NCBI GenBank assembly: GCA_015661405.1 | Contig: JACWMK010000004.1 | Location: forward strand, 1 to 64,000 | Reading direction: 5' to 3' | Source: Methanobacterium sp. | GTDB lineage: Archaea > Methanobacteriota > Methanobacteria > Methanobacteriales > Methanobacteriaceae | Length of the DNA: 64,000 nucleotides | Shown here: piece after piece, positions 8,312 to 16,088 of the stretch | Numbering within the stretch: the first letter of the stretch is position 1 | How the letters are laid out: each line of letters opens with the position of its first letter | Position numbers and translations under genes: made by a program | Notes under the pieces: generated by a model | The model's database searches: none | What the model saw: the letters and a program-made list of their open reading frames with translations, nothing else | What the model was told of the DNA's origin: nothing

Positions 8312-9070
8312 ATGACTGAAAATTTGAGAAAAATGAACTTTATTCTATAATATTTAAACGAAAAATCGATTAGAAGTTTTGATTTAACTTCGCTTGATGA
8401 GGATACACTTACTGATATTTAGGGTCTATAAATTATATGTACGATGACATTACAATTGAATTAAAGATCATATCTCCAGACATGGTTAAAATAAGAGTAA
8501 TGAAAAAAAGCACCTCATTTATATAGCCATTTTATAAATCAAAGGATAGTTATTTAACTAAATGTGGGATTCATGTTATAACAAATGGATCTGTTCCTCT
8601 CAGCACATGGTATTGGCAGTTGCTGGCAGATGATTTCTAAGCCTATAAAAGAATTGTTGAAAAATTCGAATTTAGAGTTTGTCATTTTCATAGCCTCTGG
8701 CAGCCTAGTGAACAGTTGCATAGAAAAAATATTTCTGAGTTCAAAAGAATCTCTACAAGAAATAACTGACATTAATAATGATCATATACTATTGGAAGCT
8801 GTGTATGTGGCTCCATCAGCCGTTTAACAGTCCACTCTGGTCTTTTGCAGGTAATAATAAATTAATGCATGTTTATAGTGTTAAATTAGATCTCTTAAAA
8901 TTTGTATTGTTAAAAAAAGTACATCCTGTAGACATAGGTTTTGCTATTTATCTTTTACATGTGGTAGTTGAACATTTTGGTAACAACTTTATAATTTTCT
9001 TTGATGAATAAATGAAGGGGAATCCACCTAAAGATTGTAAATATGTTTTAAGCTTGAAGACTGAAATAGT
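8312..9070 (+). pseudogene. nitroreductase-family gene with many frameshifts
   Basis: Plus-strand pieces in several frames together read as one nitroreductase-like FMN protein. The N-terminus is MTENLRKMNFIL then NEKSIRSFDLTSLDEDTL. The middle is GFMLQQMDLFLSAHGIGSCW and a stretch with LEFVIFIASG. Then come LLEAVYVAPSAV and NSPLWSFAG (typical of the family's APSA-NSQPW core), VDIGFAIYLLHVVVEHFG, and a tail ending KYVLSLKTE. At least four frameshifts and several stops are needed to join them, so it cannot be expressed. The apparent ORFs at 8585-8827 and 8778-9011 are fragments of it. The final base is approximate. Confidence 0.8.
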
Positions 9071-9392
9071 TTTTATAGAAATTTCTTATTTTTATTTATT
9101 GGATTATGTAATTCTAAAACCAGTATAAAAATGATTATTTTTATATTTATTAATATAAACCTTCAATAAATTAAAATGATTTATTATAATATTAGAACTC
9201 GTTTTAGAATATTATTGACAAGTTATCTTGAAAATAAGAAAAAATTATTCTGTTTTTATTTAAATATTTTGTAAATCAATATTATATTAACACTTAAAAT
9301 GTATTGAACTGATAGTAAAAATTTGAGATATATTAAAAAAGAATAAACTGAATATTTATTTAGATGAATAATTCTAAATAAAAAAAAATTAG
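9071..9392. other. AT-rich spacer without genes
   Basis: About 320 bases of extreme AT content between the nitroreductase remnant and the zinc-ribbon gene. I see no ORF with a ribosome site, no tRNA and no repeat here. Several TTTATATT-like stretches could be promoter or terminator sequences, but AT richness makes such matches uninformative. Confidence 0.5.
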
Positions 9393-9611
9393 TTAAACAA
9401 TGATTTTTTTAACTTCTAATGGTGGTTTACGTTTTTGGCAGTATTCAAATATGTATCCACATTCGCTACAGCGAATTATTCCAATATCTCCTTGAGGTAT
9501 ATGGGGTATGTAAAATGCATCTTGACTTCTTTTAGAATTTCTCCTTCGTGTTATTCTTTTATCGCTTGAATGGCATTCAGGACATTCTTGAATCATATCT
9601 TCGGGTTTCAT
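9393..9611 (-). CDS. small zinc-ribbon protein
   Basis: This 72-residue protein has two cysteine pairs, CPECH near residue 10-14 and CSECG near 49-53, the usual treble-clef/zinc-ribbon arrangement, with a basic RRRNSKR segment between them. A later single Cys follows in EYCQKRK. The start chosen is the ATG at 9611, because AAAGGTGAT sits just upstream; the longer GTG start at 9620 would lie within that site. The layout suggests a nucleic-acid-binding or regulatory role, but the family is not recognised. It has its own promoter with a palindrome centred on the predicted transcription start, so its expression looks tightly controlled. Confidence 0.75.
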   Translation of the reverse strand: MKPEDMIQECPECHSSDKRITRRRNSKRSQDAFYIPHIPQGDIGIIRCSECGYIFEYCQKRKPPLEVKKIIV

Positions 9612-9967
9612 TGTTATCACCTTTTCTATTTTTTTTAAAATTTCATAAAAAATTTAGATTAGCAAAGTAGTTCGTGTTATATCAAACTGTATTATGTTAT
9701 ACGAACTAATTATATATAAATATTTTGTCATCAATCACCAAGGAAATGTTGAATTGACTAATCAAATAAAAAATTTAAAATTCAGTATATTATTATCAAA
9801 AAAACATAAAATTATGTTATAAATCTTTAAAATATTTGATAAGGATAGATAGATAAAGTAAAAAAGAGCAAGAAAGTAGTTTTTCTGATGTAATATTAAA
9901 TTGAAATGAATTATGTAAATATTACTCAAAATTCATTATATAACCATTAAGAAAAAAGTTTAAGAAA
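9612..9967. other. intergenic region upstream of the zinc-ribbon gene
   Basis: Apart from the promoter/operator at 9669-9720 and the 5' leader of the zinc-ribbon gene, the remaining bases up to the tRNA-Ser gene are AT-rich. I see no ORF with a ribosome site and no further RNA gene in them. Confidence 0.5.
9669..9720 (-). promoter_or_regulatory. promoter and operator-like palindrome of the zinc-ribbon gene
   Basis: On the minus strand a TATA box TTTATATATA lies at 9711-9720. About 26 bases downstream, the predicted start site (near 9689) coincides with the centre of an interrupted palindrome whose arms are AGTTCGT (9669-9675) and ACGAACT (9701-9707). Between the arms a direct repeat TGTTATA occurs twice, 20 bases apart (9675 and 9695), about two helical turns. 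Symmetry centred on the start site is typical of an archaeal repressor operator. The cognate regulator is unknown. Confidence 0.5.
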
Positions 9968-10052
9968 CGCCGGGACTGGGATTTGAACCCAGGTGGAGCA
10001 AAGCTCCACAGGATCTCAAGTCCTGCGCCTTCCCTGGCTAGGCTATCCCGGC
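9968..10052 (-). tRNA. tRNA-Ser (anticodon UGA)
   Basis: The reverse complement folds as a class II tRNA nearly identical in its acceptor and T arm to the tRNA-Ser(CGA) 1.7 kb away. It has GCCGGGA/TCCCGGC, discriminator G, anticodon stem CAGGA/TCCTG with loop CTTGAGA (anticodon TGA, reading UCA), and a long variable arm GTGGAGC...GCTCCAC. CCA is not encoded. It lies 56 bases beyond the end of rps10 on the same strand and may be processed from the ribosomal transcript. Confidence 0.97.
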
Positions 10053-10108
10053 AAATTAAAAAATAATAAATGTTACTCCTATTTGTTCAAAAAAAAGAGT
10101 TAAAATAT

Positions 10109-10417
10109 TTAGCTTTTTAGTTCAATTTCTATGCTTACATTGTCAGGCACGTTAACTTTCATGACTTGACGCATGGCTCGTTCATCAGCTTCAATTCCTA
10201 CTAGTCGTTTGTGGATTCTGAGTTCCCATTTTTCCCAAGTAGCTTTTCCTTCCCCGTCAGGTGATTTACGGGTTGGAACCACTAATTTTTTGGTGGGTAA
10301 TGGTATGGGTCCTGATAGATCTACACCAGTTCTTTCTGCTATTCTTTTGAGTTGGTCACATACATAGGCGAGTTTTTCTGGGTCAGTGCCTGTTAGTTTT
10401 ATTCTAGCTTTGTTCAT
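10109..10417 (-). CDS. rps10: small ribosomal subunit protein uS10
   Basis: The 102-residue product matches archaeal S10 in length and sequence: MNKARIKLTGTDPEKLAYVC at the N-terminus, then GPIPLPTKKLVVPTRKSPDGEG in the extended loop that reaches into the 30S head, and a C-terminal VNVPDNVSIEIELKS. It binds 16S rRNA with S3 and S14. A GGAGG site lies just upstream of the ATG. It follows tuf by 84 bases, the classic archaeal str-operon order rps12-rps7-fusA-tuf-rps10, and precedes tRNA-Ser. Confidence 0.98.
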   Translation of the reverse strand: MNKARIKLTGTDPEKLAYVCDQLKRIAERTGVDLSGPIPLPTKKLVVPTRKSPDGEGKATWEKWELRIHKRLVGIEADERAMRQVMKVNVPDNVSIEIELKS

Positions 10418-10501
10418 TTAAATCCTCCATTAAAAAAATAAAAGGAAGGACAGTAGACATTATATGGATCTACTTTTCTCCCTGATTAATGATTTATTAT
10501 T

Positions 10502-11743
10502 CTATTTTGCTGGTACTAAGTCAATACACATTCCAGCAGCTACAGTCTGGCCCATATCACGTATAGCAAATCTGCCCATGTGTGGAATATCCTTGATCTT
10601 CTCAATTACCATAGGTTTAGTTGGCTTCACTACTACGAATGCAGCGTCACCAGTTTTGAGGAAGTCTGGATTTTCTTCTTTAGTTTGTCCAGTAGCAGGG
10701 TCCAGTTTTTTCTGGAGTTCCATGAAGGTACATGCCACCTGAGCTGTGTGACAATGGAATACTGGAGTGTAACCTACGGTGATAACTCCAGGGTGCTGTA
10801 AAACCACGATTTGTGCTGTGAATTCTTTAGCCACTGATGGTGGATTATTGGTGTGTCCTGCAACATCTCCTCTTCGAATATCATTTTTACCTACACCACG
10901 TACGTTGAAACCTACGTTATCTCCGGGTTCAGCTTCATCCAGCATTTCGTGATGCATTTCTATAGATTTTACTTCACCACTTGAACCAGGTGGTTCGAAA
11001 ATAACGTTGTCTCCTTTTTTCATTATACCTGTTTCCACTCGACCTACAGGTACGGTTCCTACACCAGTGATAGAATAAACATCCTGTACTGGTACTCTTA
11101 GTGGTAATTTAGTTGGTTTTTCTGGCGGGGAGAGTTTTTGAAGTGCTTCAACTAGGCTAGGGCCTTTATACCATTTGGTGTTTTCACTTGCTTTAGTTAT
11201 ATTATCTCCTTCAAAGGCAGAAATTGGTATGAAATCTATGTCTTTTGGTTTATAAGCCACAGTTCTTATTAGAGCAGATACTTCCTCTTTAAGTGCGTTG
11301 AATTTAGCTTCATCATATTTCACTAAATCCATTTTGTTAATAGCGATGATTAACTGGCTAATTCCTAATGTTCTTGCCAGAAAAGCGTGTTCTTTAGTCT
11401 GAGGCATTACGCCATCATCTATGGCTACTACTAAAACCGCCGCATCTGCTTGAGATGCTCCAGTAATCATGTTTTTAACGAAATCTCTGTGACCTGGGCA
11501 ATCCACAATAGTGAATTCATATTTTGGGGTTTCAAATTTAGCGTGAGCTAAATCTATAGTTACCCCTCTTTCTCTTTCTTCTTGGAGCTTGTCCATAACA
11601 AATCTAAACTTATTTTCTCCTTTCGCTAACTGCTGTTCTGCTATAACTCCAGATTGAAGCAGCAAGTGTCCGACAAGTGTGGATTTACCATGATCAACAT
11701 GTCCAATGAATGCTAAATTCATATGTTCTTTTTGTTTTGCCAT
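10502..11743 (-). CDS. tuf: translation elongation factor 1-alpha (EF-1A)
   Basis: A 413-residue GTPase that delivers aminoacyl-tRNA to the ribosome. The G domain shows GHVDHGKST at 14-21, DCPGH at 81-85 and NKMD at 136-139. Domains 2 and 3 follow, with GVGTVPVGRVETG and an ending IRDMGQTVAAGMCIDLVPAK. Length fits archaeal EF-1A. GGAGG stands before the ATG. It lies 137 bases after fusA and 84 before rps10 on the same strand. Confidence 0.99.
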   Translation of the reverse strand: MAKQKEHMNLAFIGHVDHGKSTLVGHLLLQSGVIAEQQLAKGENKFRFVMDKLQEERERGVTIDLAHAKFETPKYEFTIVDCPGHRDFVKNMITGASQADAAVLVVAIDDGVMPQTKEHAFLARTLGISQLIIAINKMDLVKYDEAKFNALKEEVSALIRTVAYKPKDIDFIPISAFEGDNITKASENTKWYKGPSLVEALQKLSPPEKPTKLPLRVPVQDVYSITGVGTVPVGRVETGIMKKGDNVIFEPPGSSGEVKSIEMHHEMLDEAEPGDNVGFNVRGVGKNDIRRGDVAGHTNNPPSVAKEFTAQIVVLQHPGVITVGYTPVFHCHTAQVACTFMELQKKLDPATGQTKEENPDFLKTGDAAFVVVKPTKPMVIEKIKDIPHMGRFAIRDMGQTVAAGMCIDLVPAK

Positions 11744-11880
11744 TTAATATACCTCCATTCAATTCTATTATTTTTATCAGTTTGATTTTTTCTTGATTTT
11801 ATTTAAGTTAGCTGATTTAGATATTTAAAGCTAACTTAAACTTCAGGTTAGTAAATTATGAATTATCCTTCAAATAAGAT

Positions 11881-14073
11881 TTATCCCAAATAATGATCTG
11901 GACCATATGGTTCTGGACTTAATCCTTTCCTCTCTCTTATCTCTCTAATTATAGTTTTCTGAAGTTCTCTAGGTAATCTTTCAAAGCCAGCACTTTCAGT
12001 GGACCATAGACATCTACCCTCAGCAGCTGAACGGATGTCACCAGCAAATCCAAACATCTCCGCTACTGGTACTTTAGATTCTATTGTGGCCATGTCCCCT
12101 TCCTGTGACATGTCTACTATTTGTCCTCTTCTATTTTGAATTTCCCTTGTTGCTGCACCCATATAATCTTGCGGTACATTGATGTATACTTTCTGTATAG
12201 GTTCAAGTAGAGTAGGTTGAGCCAACATAATAGAACCGTAAACTGCCTTCCTTATGGCGGGAAGAACTTGTGCTGGTCCTCGGTGAACTGCATCCTCATG
12301 TATTTTAGCATCCTTCAGAGAGATTTTAATTCCCATAACTTTTTCACGGGCAATCGGTCCATCATCCATAGCACTTTCAAATCCTTCTAAGAGTAACTCT
12401 TTTATCTCGTCTAAATACTGAATACCACGTGTCATATTTATGAAGAGCGATCTTTTATAAACATCCCAAACTTTTTTAGATTCATCTTTAGTAAGTCCAA
12501 GTTCTGTGAATTTACTGGCAAGTTCTTTACCTTTAACTCTACCTTCTTTGATATCTCCTTCTAGGATGGCTTTGAATACAGAATCTTCTAATGGTTCTAT
12601 TTCAATATAGAATTTGTTATGTTTATTCGGTGATTTTCCTTCTACGGGGCCAGCTTTACCTGCAATAGTCTCCCGGTACACCACTATAGGTTCAGAGGTC
12701 TCAATTTCCACACCTTTCTCATCAATACGGTAAGTTATTATTTCAAGATGGAGTTCACCCATACCAGATATAAGGTGTTCACCGGTCTCCTCATTGATTT
12801 CTACCCTTACAGTAGGATCTTCCTTACCAACCTGTCTTAAAACTTCTATAAGTTTAGGGAGGTCTTTAGTATTTTTAGCTTCTACTGCAACTGTAACTAC
12901 AGGTTCCGATATATGCTCAATACTCTCGAAGGGACTGATTTTATTACCGTAACTAGTAATGGTCTCTCCAGCCACTGCATTTCTGGCACCTGTTATAGCC
13001 ACTATATTCCCTGCAGGAACTTTATCAGTATTAACACGTTCAGGACCCATGTAAACACCTACTTGTTGAGTTCGGGCTTTACCCATTGATCCTACAAAGT
13101 AAATTTCTTTTCCTTTTTCTATAGTTCCTCCGTAAACTCTTCCAGTGGCAATTTCTCCCGCGTGCTTGTCTATACTAACATTAGTTACCATCACAGCTAG
13201 AGGTGAATCTGGTCTGGTGTTTATCATACCTTGTCCTTCTTCACTTTCTATGTCTCCAGACCAGATGTTAGGTACTCTGTATCTTTGAGCCACGTCAGGG
13301 CTAGGTAAGTGTTCTACTACCATTCCAAGGAGTACTTTATGTAATGGAACTTTCTCAGCTAATTCTTTTTGATTATCTGATTTACAATAATCATAAATGT
13401 CTGTGAATGTTATGCCTGTTTTCTGCATTTCTGAAATGTTTATAGCCCAGTTATGGTAAGCGGATCCAAATGCAACACTTCCATCCTCCACTCGAGCTTG
13501 CCAATCTTTTTTAAACTCCTTAGGAGCCATTGAATCTATTAGCTTGTTAGCACTTGCTATGATTTTGATGAAACGTTGCTGAAGTTCATTTGCATCAAGT
13601 TTAAGCTCGTTTAATAGGCGATCCACTTTATTTATGAATAGTACAGGTCTTACATTTTCTTTGAGGGCCTGTCTTAGCACAGTTTCAGTTTGAGGCATAA
13701 TACCCTCCACTGCGCAAACTACTACTACTGCTCCATCGACGGCTCTCATGGCACGTGTTACATCTCCACCGAAGTCCACATGTCCAGGAGTATCTATAAG
13801 ATTTATAAGGTACTCATGATCCCTGTATTTGTGAACCATGGATACATTGGCAGCATCTATTGTTATACCTCTGGCTTGTTCCTGTTCATCGAAGTCCAGG
13901 TATAGTTGATCTCCCGCAAGTTCTGAAGATATCATACCTGCACCCGCCAATAGGTTGTCAGATAATGTGGTTTTCCCATGGTCTATATGGGCCACAATAC
14001 CGATATTCCTGATGTGCTCGGGGTCATACATCAGTTCTTTAATTTTATTAATCATTTTAGTACGTCTACTCAC
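11881..14073 (-). CDS. fusA: translation elongation factor 2 (EF-2)
   Basis: EF-2 drives ribosomal translocation. The G domain has AHIDHGKTT at 28-36, DTPGH and NKVD. The conserved tip of domain IV reads DAVHRGPAQ, in which the His is the residue modified to diphthamide in archaea and eukaryotes. The start chosen is the GTG at 14073 (730 residues, MSRRTKMINKIKELM), because AGGTGA lies 5 bases upstream of it and this matches the family's usual N-terminus. An upstream GTG at 14082 would add three residues and lies inside that ribosome site. The gene sits between rps7 and tuf in the str operon. Confidence 0.98.
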   Translation of the reverse strand: MSRRTKMINKIKELMYDPEHIRNIGIVAHIDHGKTTLSDNLLAGAGMISSELAGDQLYLDFDEQEQARGITIDAANVSMVHKYRDHEYLINLIDTPGHVDFGGDVTRAMRAVDGAVVVVCAVEGIMPQTETVLRQALKENVRPVLFINKVDRLLNELKLDANELQQRFIKIIASANKLIDSMAPKEFKKDWQARVEDGSVAFGSAYHNWAINISEMQKTGITFTDIYDYCKSDNQKELAEKVPLHKVLLGMVVEHLPSPDVAQRYRVPNIWSGDIESEEGQGMINTRPDSPLAVMVTNVSIDKHAGEIATGRVYGGTIEKGKEIYFVGSMGKARTQQVGVYMGPERVNTDKVPAGNIVAITGARNAVAGETITSYGNKISPFESIEHISEPVVTVAVEAKNTKDLPKLIEVLRQVGKEDPTVRVEINEETGEHLISGMGELHLEIITYRIDEKGVEIETSEPIVVYRETIAGKAGPVEGKSPNKHNKFYIEIEPLEDSVFKAILEGDIKEGRVKGKELASKFTELGLTKDESKKVWDVYKRSLFINMTRGIQYLDEIKELLLEGFESAMDDGPIAREKVMGIKISLKDAKIHEDAVHRGPAQVLPAIRKAVYGSIMLAQPTLLEPIQKVYINVPQDYMGAATREIQNRRGQIVDMSQEGDMATIESKVPVAEMFGFAGDIRSAAEGRCLWSTESAGFERLPRELQKTIIREIRERKGLSPEPYGPDHYLG

Positions 14074-14191
14074 TAAAATCACCTGAATAACTATGAAAAA
14101 TGGATTTGCTTGATATTTATAGTTTGTTTTAATTCAATTCTTTTGCAAAATAATAATTCCTTAAGTCTTTATATTATCAAACTTATTGGAA

Positions 14192-14755
14192 TTAATGTGC
14201 AGATCTAGCAACTCTCTCTTTTTCTTCTTTTTTCTGAATAGCGAAGCTTCTGGAGTCAGATTCTGCTGCATAGAGCAGTTCATCAGCCAGACATTCTTCC
14301 ATCGATCTTTTTCTTTTAAAGGAGGATTGCATGGTTCCTCTAGTTAAAAAACCTAGAGATAAATCCACTCTTCTTTGTGGGGCGATGTCTACCGCTACTT
14401 GGTATCCGATTCCACCATATTTTATCCTAGTGGTTTCTTCACGAGGAGCTGTGTTTTCCACTGCTTTCACTAATATTTGTAGGGGATTCTGTTTAGATCT
14501 TTGGTTAATAATATCCATGGAACCTTTGACTATGTTGTAAGATTTGTTTTTCTTACCAGAGTTTCTTTGAGTCCTCATGATCTTATTCATGAGTCTTTCC
14601 ACTATGGAAACTCGTGATTTTGCAAACTGTCTTTTAACATGTCTTCCTAGGGTGTGAGGGACTAATATTTCTTCTAGGCATATGTAATTTACTAAACCCA
14701 TGTCCTCCACCTTAACTTCTTCTAAATCCCATTTATTGAAGACTTTGAAACTCAT
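14192..14755 (-). CDS. rps7: small ribosomal subunit protein uS7
   Basis: The 187-residue product has the S7 core that organises the 30S head: HVKRQFAKSRVSIVERLMNK, then NPLQILVKAVENTAPREETTRI, then QVAVDIAPQRRVDLSLGF, and the ending RSMEECLADELLYAAESDSRSFAIQKKEEKERVARSAH. Length fits archaeal S7, which is longer than the bacterial form. It starts 29 bases after the rps12 stop with an AGAGGTAATT ribosome region. Confidence 0.98.
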   Translation of the reverse strand: MSFKVFNKWDLEEVKVEDMGLVNYICLEEILVPHTLGRHVKRQFAKSRVSIVERLMNKIMRTQRNSGKKNKSYNIVKGSMDIINQRSKQNPLQILVKAVENTAPREETTRIKYGGIGYQVAVDIAPQRRVDLSLGFLTRGTMQSSFKRKRSMEECLADELLYAAESDSRSFAIQKKEEKERVARSAH

Positions 14756-14784
14756 AAAAATTACCTCTTTTCATACTTTTGTGG

Positions 14785-15210
14785 TTATCTTACTGGTTTT
14801 TCTATTTTACCTTTAACCATTTCCTCAAGTGCGACATTGTTAACTTTAGTAACTTTCCATCTTACTCCAGGAATGTCACCCATAGACCTTCCTGATGGCC
14901 CACCTATTCCTTCTATCATTACTTCGTCGTGCTCATCTATAAATCCAATCGCACCATCTCCAGGAGCAAATGCAGTTAATTGTTTACCGTTTTTTATAAG
15001 TTGCACTCGAACACATTTTCTTATAGCAGAATTCGGCTGTTTAGCTTCTATACCTACTTTTTCGATTACTATTCCCCTGGCCTGAGGTGCACCCTCTAAA
15101 GGGTCTGCTTTAACATCTAATCTTAATTCTTTTCTCTTGTAATGGGTATCTTTCCACCTGAAGTTCTGTCTGTTTTTTTTAAGCTTTTTTGCTGCGAAGA
15201 GTCCTGGCAA
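14785..15210 (-). CDS. rps12: small ribosomal subunit protein uS12
   Basis: The 141-residue protein is archaeal S12 of the decoding centre, with the signature KQPNSAIRKCVRVQLIKNGK and the loop GIGGPSGRSMGDIPGVRWK. The start is TTG at 15210, giving MPGLFAAKKLKKNRQ, and an AGGAGGAATTTCA ribosome region supports this rare start. It opens the rps12-rps7-fusA-tuf-rps10 string. A 21-base-period direct repeat lies in the leader between nusA and this gene. Confidence 0.98.
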   Translation of the reverse strand: MPGLFAAKKLKKNRQNFRWKDTHYKRKELRLDVKADPLEGAPQARGIVIEKVGIEAKQPNSAIRKCVRVQLIKNGKQLTAFAPGDGAIGFIDEHDEVMIEGIGGPSGRSMGDIPGVRWKVTKVNNVALEEMVKGKIEKPVR

Positions 15211-15251
15211 TGAAATTCCTCCTAATTAATATTAAATTTGTTTAAAATTCC

Positions 15252-15289
15252 GAATCTGATTTTATTCTCTAAGAATCTGATTTTATTCT
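15252..15289. repeat. short tandem-like direct repeat in the rps12 leader
   Basis: The 17-base sequence GAATCTGATTTTATTCT occurs twice, at 15252-15268 and 15273-15289, with a 21-base period, in the 133-base gap between nusA and rps12. No coding function. It may be a chance AT-rich duplication or part of an internal promoter for the str operon. Confidence 0.6.
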
Positions 15290-15343
15290 AATCTTAATTC
15301 TAATTATTGATATCATGAAGATTAATATGATTCTAGGATTAAA

Positions 15344-15775
15344 TTATTTTATAATTATATTATTTATGTTATGTTGTCTTTTAGCTAATATTCTAGCTCT
15401 CTCTATATTTTGACCGCCTTTTCCAATGGCTGTCCTTTTATTACGGGGGTCTGTTTCTAAAGTGGCGATTTTTTCTCCATTCTCCTTTTGAAGAATTCTA
15501 ATGCTTCTTATTTTAGCAGGAGCCATGATATTAGATAAGAATTCCACGGGATCATCGGAATGTTCTATGACTTCAACCCCTTTATCTACAGATTTCTGAA
15601 CCTTGGCCACAGTACTTCCTCTTTTTCCAATGGCTAATCCCATATCTCCTTTTTTAACTAGAAAGGTTAATTTACCATTTTCATCATCCACTAAACAATC
15701 TTTAACCGTTGCCCCAGTCATGCTCTCAAATAATGCAATATATCTTATTTCGTTGGTTGCAAATTTTATCGTCAC
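15344..15775 (-). CDS. nusA: transcription factor NusA, archaeal KH-domain form
   Basis: The 143-residue protein contains only the two KH RNA-binding domains of bacterial NusA, as usual in archaea. The GxxG-type loops are visible as LAIGKRGSTVAKV in the first domain and TAIGKGGQNIERARIL in the second. It starts with GTG and has GGGGT upstream. It lies 6 bases after the L30e-like gene in the RNA polymerase-ribosomal protein string, the standard archaeal position. Exact function in archaeal elongation or termination is not settled. Confidence 0.97.
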   Translation of the reverse strand: MTIKFATNEIRYIALFESMTGATVKDCLVDDENGKLTFLVKKGDMGLAIGKRGSTVAKVQKSVDKGVEVIEHSDDPVEFLSNIMAPAKIRSIRILQKENGEKIATLETDPRNKRTAIGKGGQNIERARILAKRQHNINNIIIK

Positions 15776-15781
15776 TTGAAA

Positions 15782-16078
15782 CTACCCCATGATCTCCAAT
15801 ATATTGGAGTCTCCCGGATCTTTTATTATAAGAGTAGCCACTGTGAATGGCTTTCCACATACTGATCCAAGTTCTAAACTTGTACCTTCATAATCATAAA
15901 CCGAAATATCAGATAATTTGGAGTAATGCATTACATCTTCCCGTATATCAACAGGACAATTTTGAGCTATGATTACCAGTTTTCCTTTTCCAAGTTTAAT
16001 TCCTTGTACTGATTTATCAGACCCCAATGTAACATTTCCCGAGTCTACAGCTACTCTAATTCCTCTATCTACGTCCAT
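15782..16078 (-). CDS. rpl30e: L30e-like ribosomal protein (eL30 family)
   Basis: A 98-residue member of the L7Ae/L30e RNA-binding family. It begins MDVDRGIRVAVDSGNVTLGS and contains KLGKGKLVIIAQNCP, the typical RNA-contact segment of the fold, then GTSLELGSVCGKPFTVATLII. It sits between rpoA2 (10-base gap) and nusA (6-base gap), exactly where archaea keep rpl30e. Assignment to the ribosomal member rather than a paralogue rests on this position. Confidence 0.95.
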   Translation of the reverse strand: MDVDRGIRVAVDSGNVTLGSDKSVQGIKLGKGKLVIIAQNCPVDIREDVMHYSKLSDISVYDYEGTSLELGSVCGKPFTVATLIIKDPGDSNILEIMG

Positions 16079-16088
16079 CTACTGCCTC

